Positions 6,054 to 10,618 of a stretch of 10,618 nucleotides of DNA are shown here, piece after piece. The notes beneath the pieces were generated by a model. It saw only the letters and a program-made list of their open reading frames with translations. It was not told where the DNA came from and ran no database searches. The position numbers were made by a program, and so were the translations under genes. The first letter of the stretch is position 1; every line of letters starts with the position of its first letter. Location of the stretch: assembly GCA_036741235.1 (NCBI GenBank), contig DAINSQ010000157.1, positions 1-10,618 of the forward strand. Direction: 5' to 3'. This stretch comes from JABWBR01 sp036741235. GTDB lineage: Bacteria; Bacteroidota; Bacteroidia; Chitinophagales; Saprospiraceae.

Positions 6054-7223
6054 ATGTCACAGTTCTCCGCTTCTGATTTGGCGGCAATCGCCAGGGTACA
6101 ATCGGCCTTTGAAGGCCGGTTTTCCGGGCAACCGCAATGGGTGCGGGCCTGTGGTCGCATCAACATTATTGGCGAGCATACCGATTACAACGACGGTTAT
6201 GTGTTGCCTTCCGCCATTGACAAATACCTGTTTTTTGCGGTAGCTGAAAACGGTACGGATGAATGCCGCTTTTTGGCTTGCGATATCCACGAGGAGTACA
6301 GCGCCAGGATTGGCGAGCTCACGCCGGGGCCCAAATTGTGGGCCAACTACCTCATGGGTATTGTGCTGCAATTTATCAACGACGGCAAAGCTGTGCGCGG
6401 CTTTGATTGCGCTTTTGGCGGCAACCTGCCTATCGGCTCCGGTATGAGCTCGAGCGCGGCGCTCGAATGCGGGTTGGCCTGGAGTTTGAACAACCTGTTT
6501 GACGCTGGGTATAGCCGCGAAGCGCTGGCGAAGCTGGCCCAGCGCTCTTCGCATACCTTCGTAGGCATTCCCTGCGGCATCATGGACCAGTTTGCCAGTC
6601 TGATGGGCAAAGAACGCCAACTCATCCTGCTCGACTGCCGTTCGCTTGAATATGCTTATATCCCCTTTGATACCGGCAATTACCGGGTCGTTTTGCTCAA
6701 TTCCAGGGTGCATCACGAACTGGCCTCTTCCGCATACGTCGCCAGGGTACAAGAATGCCGCGAGGCTGCCGCCGTGGCCGGCGTGGGCAGTCTGCGCGAC
6801 CTGACCGCCGGTCAACTCGAAGCCTGTCGCCACCCGCTATCGCCGGTGGTATACAACCGGGCCAGCTACGTAGTTGCCGAAAATAACCGCGTGATGGCGG
6901 CCTGTGCAGCGCTGCGCAACGGCGACATCATGGAACTGGGCCGACTTATGTTTGAAACCCACGACGGGCTGCGCTATCTGTACGAAGTGAGTTGCCCCGA
7001 AATAGATCTGCTCGTCGATTTTGCGCGGTCATTCGAAGGCGTCATCGGCGCGCGCGTCATGGGCGGGGGCTTCGGCGGCTGCACGATCAACCTCGTGCAC
7101 AAAAATCGCATCCAGGATTTTATCGATCAGGCGATGGCTTATTATTTGCTCCATACCGGTATTCAACCGGAAGCTTACCTCACCGAAAGCGTCGACGGAA
7201 CGGAACTATTTGATAAAAAATAG
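6054..7223 (+). CDS. galK: Galactokinase
   Basis: Galactokinase phosphorylates alpha-D-galactose to galactose-1-phosphate with ATP, the entry step of the Leloir pathway in the cytoplasm. The 389-residue protein has all three GHMP-kinase motifs. The galactokinase signature is at 34-52 (GRINIIGEHTDYNDGYVLP, with sugar-contacting Arg35, Glu41, His42, Asp44). The ATP-binding GGNLPIGSGMSSSAALE is at 122-138. The glycine-rich motif MGGGFGGCTINL is at 336-347. Asp178 in GIMDQF is the catalytic base, and HELASSAYVARVQEC (221-235) is also family-typical. The length is normal and the protein looks fully active. No galT, galM or transporter gene is adjacent, so it is a lone gal gene here. The start at 6054 follows the octamer repeat and fits the usual N-terminus. 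It may be read from its own unseen promoter or through from yebC. Confidence 0.97.
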   Translation: MSQFSASDLAAIARVQSAFEGRFSGQPQWVRACGRINIIGEHTDYNDGYVLPSAIDKYLFFAVAENGTDECRFLACDIHEEYSARIGELTPGPKLWANYLMGIVLQFINDGKAVRGFDCAFGGNLPIGSGMSSSAALECGLAWSLNNLFDAGYSREALAKLAQRSSHTFVGIPCGIMDQFASLMGKERQLILLDCRSLEYAYIPFDTGNYRVVLLNSRVHHELASSAYVARVQECREAAAVAGVGSLRDLTAGQLEACRHPLSPVVYNRASYVVAENNRVMAACAALRNGDIMELGRLMFETHDGLRYLYEVSCPEIDLLVDFARSFEGVIGARVMGGGFGGCTINLVHKNRIQDFIDQAMAYYLLHTGIQPEAYLTESVDGTELFDKK

Positions 7224-7233
7224 TGTTCCTTTT

Positions 7234-7264
7234 CTTGGCTATAATGGAAAAACCCCTATATTTG
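7234..7264 (+). promoter_or_regulatory. Bacteroidota promoter for tRNA-Lys
   Basis: CTTG at 7234-7237 is followed after 19 bases by a perfect TAnnTTTG box (TATATTTG, 7257-7264). The transcript would start near 7271, about 30 bases upstream of the mature tRNA 5' end. Confidence 0.7.
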
Positions 7265-7301
7265 CAACGCTTTTGAGAGAAGGGGTATTTTTGCCCCAAA
7301 A

Positions 7302-7374
7302 GATCCCGTAGCTCAGCCGGTAGAGCACTTGACTTTTAATCAAGGTGTCATGGGTTCGAATCCCATCGGGATCA
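7302..7374 (+). tRNA. tRNA-Lys (anticodon UUU)
   Basis: The full cloverleaf is present. The acceptor stem GATCCCG pairs with CGGGATC (7302-7308 with 7367-7373). The D stem is GCTC/GAGC (7311-7314 with 7323-7326). The anticodon stem is CTTGA/TCAAG, with loop CTTTTAA and anticodon TTT at 7335-7337. The variable loop is GTGTC, and the T arm is ATGGG-TTCGAAT-CCCAT. The discriminator base is A7374, and CCA is not encoded. It has its own promoter and a terminator right after it, so it is a single-gene transcript. Confidence 0.97.
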
Positions 7375-7380
7375 CTAAAG

Positions 7381-7410
7381 CCGCCTCGCGCAAGCGAAGC
7401 GGTTTTTTTT
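7381..7410 (+). terminator. Intrinsic terminator of tRNA-Lys
   Basis: CCGCCTCGC and GCGAAGCGG form a 9-pair stem with one C-A mismatch around a GCAA tetraloop, followed at once by eight Ts (7403-7410). This is a textbook Rho-independent terminator, 6 bases after the tRNA 3' end. Confidence 0.9.
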
Positions 7411-7411
7411 G

Positions 7412-7444
7412 TTGATGAAAATATGAAATAAAATTTTATATTTG
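7412..7444 (+). promoter_or_regulatory. Likely promoter for the secreted lectin gene
   Basis: A perfect TAnnTTTG box (TATATTTG) lies at 7437-7444, identical to that of the tRNA promoter. The best -33 element is TTG at 7412-7414, 22 bases upstream, at the long end of the usual spacing. The transcript would start near 7451, leaving about 80 bases before the ATG at 7533. Confidence 0.55.
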
Positions 7445-7532
7445 GCTCGCCGCCGGCTGTATCCGATTCCCTCCCCCCTTGGCATTCGCCGGATATTGTT
7501 TTCCATTTTTTTCATATAAACACCTGAACCCT

Positions 7533-10208
7533 ATGAAAAAAGCTTTCACGCTTAATGTCGTACTTACATTGTGTTATGTACTGCTGATGCCCGCTTTATT
7601 GCTTTCGCAGGTATATGTCGCCAACGGCAGTGCAGTATCGCAGGGCAGCGATTGTTTTCTGCTCACGCCTGCCTTGACCACCCAGGCGGGCTCCGTTTGG
7701 TCGCAAAACAAGGTAGACCTCAGCTTTGATTTTGAAGTGCAGGCAACCCTGAATTTTGGAACCCTTAACGGCAACGGCGCCGACGGCATTGCCTTCGTTT
7801 TTCAGCCCTTGTGTACCGGACTGGGCAGCTCGGGCGGCGGTTTGGGTTACGAAGGTATTACCCCTTCTTTGGCCGTTGAATACGACACCTGGACGAACAG
7901 CAACGTGGGCGATCCCTTTGACGACCATATTTCGGTTCAACAAAACGGTTCCGTCGTTCACCAGCCTCCTTTTGCCTTGACCGGCCTGGCGCTGATGGGC
8001 AATATTGAAGACGGACTTGACCATACCACGACCATTCAGTGGGATGCCACGCTCAAGACGCTATTCGTTTATTTCGACGGCATGATAGAATTGACATACA
8101 ACGGCGATATTGTAGCCGATATATTCGGCGGTAATCCGCAGGTCTTCTGGGGTTTCACCGCAGCTACCGGCGCCGCTGTTAACAACCAACGCGTATGTAT
8201 CAACAGCGTAACCGCCACCGAGTCAATTCCTTATGTGGTTACTGATGCTTCCTGCCCCAATGCCTCAGACGGGGCTATTGATTTCACGGCCGGGCCCGGT
8301 TTTACTTTTTTGTGGAACACCGGCGCTACAACGGAGGACCTCGCCGGCGTGCCGGCCGGCACTTATACACTGTCGGTGATTGATGCCGGAGGTTGTGCCA
8401 GCGATTATACCATTGAAGTGGGTTTTGTGCCCGACCAGACGCCGCCGGAAGCCCGTTGTCGCAATATCTCGGCCCCGCTTGATGCCGCCGGGCAAGTTTC
8501 GATTAGCGCTGCCGATGTCGACGACGGCTCGGTCGACAACTGCCAACTTGCTTCCATATCCATTGATATACAGGATTTCGGCTGTGCCGCCGCCGGCGCG
8601 CAGCAGGTGGCGCTCACCGTGACCGATGCAAGCGGCAATAGCAGCAATTGTACAGCGATTGTGACCGTAAGCGACCCATTGTCGCCGGTTGTTAACTGCC
8701 CCGGCGTAGCTACGACCTGCGGCGCCGACCTGTCGCCGGAAACTACCGGGTTTGCAACAGCCATCGATAACTGCGGCGTGATGGGGCTGGACTATAGCGA
8801 CGATGTTACTTCGTTGAGCTGTGCCGACGAACTGCAGGTGGCGCGCACCTGGTCGGCTACCGATAATGCCGGCAATATTTCCAATTGTATTCAACTCATC
8901 AACGTAGTAAAAGACCAGGAAGCGCCCGAATGCCTGAATTGCCCGGGCGACCTCGCACTGGGCTGCGGCGATCCGATTCCCGACCTGCCGCAACTCGAAG
9001 TATCCGACAATTGCGACCCTAATCCCGAAATCGCTTTGATCAGTACCACCACCCAAACCAATAACGGGTCGTGTACCGATTTTGAATACATCATTTCCCG
9101 CTCGGTGATCGTTACGGACCGCTGCGGCAATACCCGGTCTTACCCCCAAACGATTATGGTCAAAGACGAAACAGGGCCTGATATAACCTGTCCGCCGGCA
9201 GCCAATATCTCCTGCGGAGGCGATTTTTCGCCATCTGCGACGGGGGAACCCTATGTGCTTGATGCCTGCAATTCATCTATAAGCGTGATTTACAGCGACG
9301 TTGTCACCGGCAGCGACTGCAACTGGGACTGCACCATTGTGCGCACCTGGACGGCAAGCGATGCCTGCGACAATACCACTACTTGTGAGCAAGTGATCAC
9401 CAGCTCGACCATCGACTTGATAGAAACGGCGCTTGACATGGATATCAACGGCGACGGCCAGGCCGATCCGCTGATACTCGGCGGCTGGCAGCACTCGCTC
9501 AGCCTTGGCCCTGATGTGGCCCATTGTCTGGGGCAATGGATTCCGGCATCCGGCGCAACTCCAACATCACTGGTGCGCGCCCGGGTAACTGCTACCACCG
9601 ACTGTGGCATAGGCCCCAACCCGCTCGACCCTGAAGGGCATTTTGTCAACCCCCTGTTGGGACAAGGGTTGCTGCTCAGTCTCAAACTCCGCATTGACCC
9701 GGCGTTTGGCAATACGCTCTTGTCGGAGGTGGGTTGTAATATCCATCCTGTTTTGTATCAATACATGACCAGTTTTTACACGATTACCGACTTGATGAAG
9801 CTCACGAATTTGGGCCTGGGCAACATTATCGGTCCGCCGCACCTGCCCCATCTGCTCGAATTGCTGAATTGTGTCAACGGCACGTATCAACTCTGCGACC
9901 CCGGGCAAAATGCGGTTTTACCGCTGGCCGGGGGGGCTCAGCGGCCCGAAGCGGCTCCGGCCGTCGAAGCGTTGGAAGTATATCCCAACCCGGCAAGTAC
10001 AACCCTTTTTGTCGATCTGTCACCCTGGCAAAGCTCCACGCTGTCGGTGCAATTGATCGATGCCCGCGGCGGCTTATTGCACACCCTCCCGGCCAATGAC
10101 CAATCGCTGCTGGAATTGGATTTGCAAAATTATCCCGCCGGTTTGTATTTGATTAGGTTGAATGATGGGGGGAAACAGGTAGATACTGCGAGAGTGATAA
10201 AAAGGTAG
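7533..10208 (+). CDS. Secreted multidomain L-type lectin / SprB / HYR-like protein with T9SS sorting tail
   Basis: The start is placed at 7533 rather than the earlier in-frame ATG at 7479, because it begins a proper signal peptide (MKKAFTLNVVLTLCYVLL, cleavage likely near residue 26). The mature protein (891 residues in all) has an L-type lectin-like domain (about 27-230) with GADGIAFVF, GGGLGYEGI, AVEYDTWTN (Asp118, Asn122) and DDHISV, the sugar- and metal-binding region. Next is one SprB-type repeat (about 233-298: CPNASDGAI to YTLSVIDAGGC). Four Cys-rich HYR/Ig-like modules follow (about 303-381, 382-461, 462-545, 547-624), each with DNC/DAC-type and conserved Cys motifs. A calcium-loop motif DMDINGDGQAD (635-645), an unassigned region (about 650-800) and a type A T9SS C-terminal sorting domain (about 812-891, LEVYPNPAS and YPAGLYLIRL) complete it. 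It should cross the outer membrane by the type IX system and be surface-attached or released. Binding of glycans or adhesion is inferred from the domains. The real ligand is unknown. Confidence 0.9.
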   Translation: MKKAFTLNVVLTLCYVLLMPALLLSQVYVANGSAVSQGSDCFLLTPALTTQAGSVWSQNKVDLSFDFEVQATLNFGTLNGNGADGIAFVFQPLCTGLGSSGGGLGYEGITPSLAVEYDTWTNSNVGDPFDDHISVQQNGSVVHQPPFALTGLALMGNIEDGLDHTTTIQWDATLKTLFVYFDGMIELTYNGDIVADIFGGNPQVFWGFTAATGAAVNNQRVCINSVTATESIPYVVTDASCPNASDGAIDFTAGPGFTFLWNTGATTEDLAGVPAGTYTLSVIDAGGCASDYTIEVGFVPDQTPPEARCRNISAPLDAAGQVSISAADVDDGSVDNCQLASISIDIQDFGCAAAGAQQVALTVTDASGNSSNCTAIVTVSDPLSPVVNCPGVATTCGADLSPETTGFATAIDNCGVMGLDYSDDVTSLSCADELQVARTWSATDNAGNISNCIQLINVVKDQEAPECLNCPGDLALGCGDPIPDLPQLEVSDNCDPNPEIALISTTTQTNNGSCTDFEYIISRSVIVTDRCGNTRSYPQTIMVKDETGPDITCPPAANISCGGDFSPSATGEPYVLDACNSSISVIYSDVVTGSDCNWDCTIVRTWTASDACDNTTTCEQVITSSTIDLIETALDMDINGDGQADPLILGGWQHSLSLGPDVAHCLGQWIPASGATPTSLVRARVTATTDCGIGPNPLDPEGHFVNPLLGQGLLLSLKLRIDPAFGNTLLSEVGCNIHPVLYQYMTSFYTITDLMKLTNLGLGNIIGPPHLPHLLELLNCVNGTYQLCDPGQNAVLPLAGGAQRPEAAPAVEALEVYPNPASTTLFVDLSPWQSSTLSVQLIDARGGLLHTLPANDQSLLELDLQNYPAGLYLIRLNDGGKQVDTARVIKR

Positions 10209-10286
10209 GGGGTAATGTCGTCAACTTGCGCCGATTTTATCAACACAGCGTTAAACAGAATGCACACAGCGTGACAAAGAGCGAGG
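10209..10286. other. Short non-coding stretch up to the assembly gap
   Basis: I see no gene and no hairpin terminator between the lectin stop and the N run. ACACAGCGT occurs twice about 23 bases apart, near 10234 and 10263, which may be chance. Confidence 0.4.
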
Positions 10287-10296
10287 NNNNNNNNNN
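10287..10296. other. Assembly gap (10 Ns)
   Basis: Ten consecutive Ns mark a scaffold join of unknown real length. The sequence on its right begins inside a T9SS sorting domain similar to the end of the lectin gene on its left. This suggests that assembly broke at a repeated C-terminal domain. Distances and gene order across this point should not be trusted. Confidence 0.95.
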
Positions 10297-10350
10297 CCGG
10301 CGGGAGTGTATTTGGTAGGGGTGAATGGCGCCGATAAGGGGCTGAAGTGA
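10297..10350 (+). CDS. C-terminal end of a second T9SS-secreted protein (5' part lost in the gap)
   Basis: The first frame after the gap reads PAGVYLVGVNGADKGLK and stops at TGA (10348-10350). It resembles the end of the neighbouring lectin (PAGLYLIRLNDGGKQ), the hallmark of the type A T9SS C-terminal sorting domain. Only 17 residues are visible, so the protein's function cannot be told. It could be a separate tandem gene for a secreted protein, or a fragment misjoined by scaffolding. Confidence 0.65.
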   Translation, partial: PAGVYLVGVNGADKGLK

Positions 10351-10442
10351 GCTAAATTAGTGAATAGATAGCGGACTTAAGGCATCTTTCTTTTACTCTA
10401 AAGTTTTGTTTGACAAGATTAAGAATTAAAAAAAACATATAT

Positions 10443-10488
10443 TAAGCCCTTGTAAGTTAATTGCTTATGAGGGCTTATTGTTTGTTTT
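10443..10488. terminator. Strong hairpin terminator, probably bidirectional
   Basis: TAAGCCCT (10443-10450) pairs perfectly with AGGGCTTA (10470-10477). Inside, TAAG (10453-10456) pairs with CTTA (10464-10467), separated from the outer stem by a TG/TG internal loop. A T-rich stretch TTGTTTGTTTT follows on the plus strand. On the other side an A run (10428-10435) would give Us for minus-strand transcripts, a few bases beyond the stem. It sits between the converging T9SS-tail gene and the Vsr-like gene. Confidence 0.8.
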
Positions 10489-10514
10489 CAGCTTGCCGAA
10501 AAATTGAAGTCTTT

Positions 10515-10618
10515 TTAATAGATAAGAATTTTAAGAAGTTCTGATTCGAATCTTCCCTTCTTAAGATCACATTCCCAAATCCTGATAACATGCCAACCTT
10601 TTCGGGAAAGGGTATCAT
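10515..10618 (-). CDS. vsr: Vsr-type very-short-patch-repair endonuclease, C-terminal fragment
   Basis: The minus strand is open from the window edge to a TAA at 10515-10517 and encodes 33 residues. They include GWHVIRIWECDLKKGRFESEL. The GW-V-x-x-x-WEC-x-L-K pattern is the C-terminal signature of Vsr endonucleases (GWRVLIVWEC in Escherichia coli Vsr), which nick at T-G mismatches made by deamination of methylated cytosine. The catalytic N-terminal part lies beyond the window. Such genes usually sit beside a DNA cytosine methyltransferase, so a restriction-modification or methylation locus may begin to the right. Related restriction endonucleases share this fold, so a Vsr-like nuclease of another role is possible. 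Its stop is followed by the hairpin terminator. Confidence 0.75.
   Translation of the reverse strand, partial: DTLSRKGWHVIRIWECDLKKGRFESELLKILIY

Noticed and set aside
6057..6833. 258-codon minus-strand ORF inside galK
   Set aside because: It is antisense to conserved GHMP-kinase motifs, has no domain signature and arises from GC-rich third positions of the real gene.
7479..7532. Earlier in-frame ATG for the lectin gene, adding 18 residues
   Set aside because: The ATG at 7533 directly begins a normal signal peptide, while the extension would put an extra aromatic-rich stretch before it.
8265..9149. 294-codon minus-strand ORF inside the lectin gene
   Set aside because: It is a low-complexity Gly/Ala/Arg-rich translation opposite Cys-rich repeat modules; no plausible start context or family.
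10475..10618. Minus-strand frame beginning MIPFPEK at the window edge
   Set aside because: The neighbouring frame carries the clear Vsr WEC signature over the same bases, and this one overlaps the terminator hairpin and shows no family resemblance.

Overview
The window looks like chromosomal DNA of a Bacteroidota bacterium, most likely a Saprospiria/Chitinophagia-type environmental lineage. Four things point there: promoters of the Bacteroidota form (TTG/TTTG, about 19-22 bases, then TAnnTTTG) ahead of yebC, the tRNA and the lectin gene; a large secreted protein with a SprB-type repeat and a type IX secretion (T9SS) sorting tail; a Bacteroidota-style YebC; and double-glycine leader peptides of the MKKLxKxQ kind. 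A run of 10 Ns near the right end shows it is a scaffolded draft or metagenome assembly.

Left part (1-5103) is a peptide-export locus. A DUF1016/YhcG-type PDDEXK nuclease gene (160-1182) is followed by two tiny genes (1329-1391 and 1463-1543) that escape ordinary gene calling. They encode 20- and 26-residue peptides with closely related double-glycine leaders and cores of only about 4-5 and 11 residues. Directly downstream are a C39 peptidase-containing ABC transporter (1619-3814) and a HlyD-type membrane fusion protein (3826-5103). The transporter should cut off the leader and export the core, and the HlyD protein should carry it across the periplasm. A related sequence element of roughly 55 bases precedes both precursors, and a weaker version precedes the transporter. 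A further copy sits at the window's left edge, so the nuclease gene lies between two copies. No modification enzyme, immunity gene or TolC-type outer-membrane channel is visible here.

Middle part (5104-7410) is housekeeping: yebC with a clear promoter, an intergenic stretch with two different period-8 tandem repeats, a complete galactokinase gene, and a tRNA-Lys(UUU) with its own promoter and a strong intrinsic terminator.

Right part (7411-10618) holds a promoter and an 891-residue secreted multidomain adhesin-like protein: signal peptide, L-type lectin, SprB repeat, four Cys-rich HYR/Ig-like modules, a calcium-loop motif, an unassigned region and a T9SS tail. After it come the N gap, an orphan 17-residue T9SS tail from another gene, a strong hairpin terminator, and on the minus strand the C-terminal end of a Vsr-type very-short-patch-repair endonuclease that runs off the window.

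The most novel part is the miniature double-glycine peptide cassette with its repeated upstream element.
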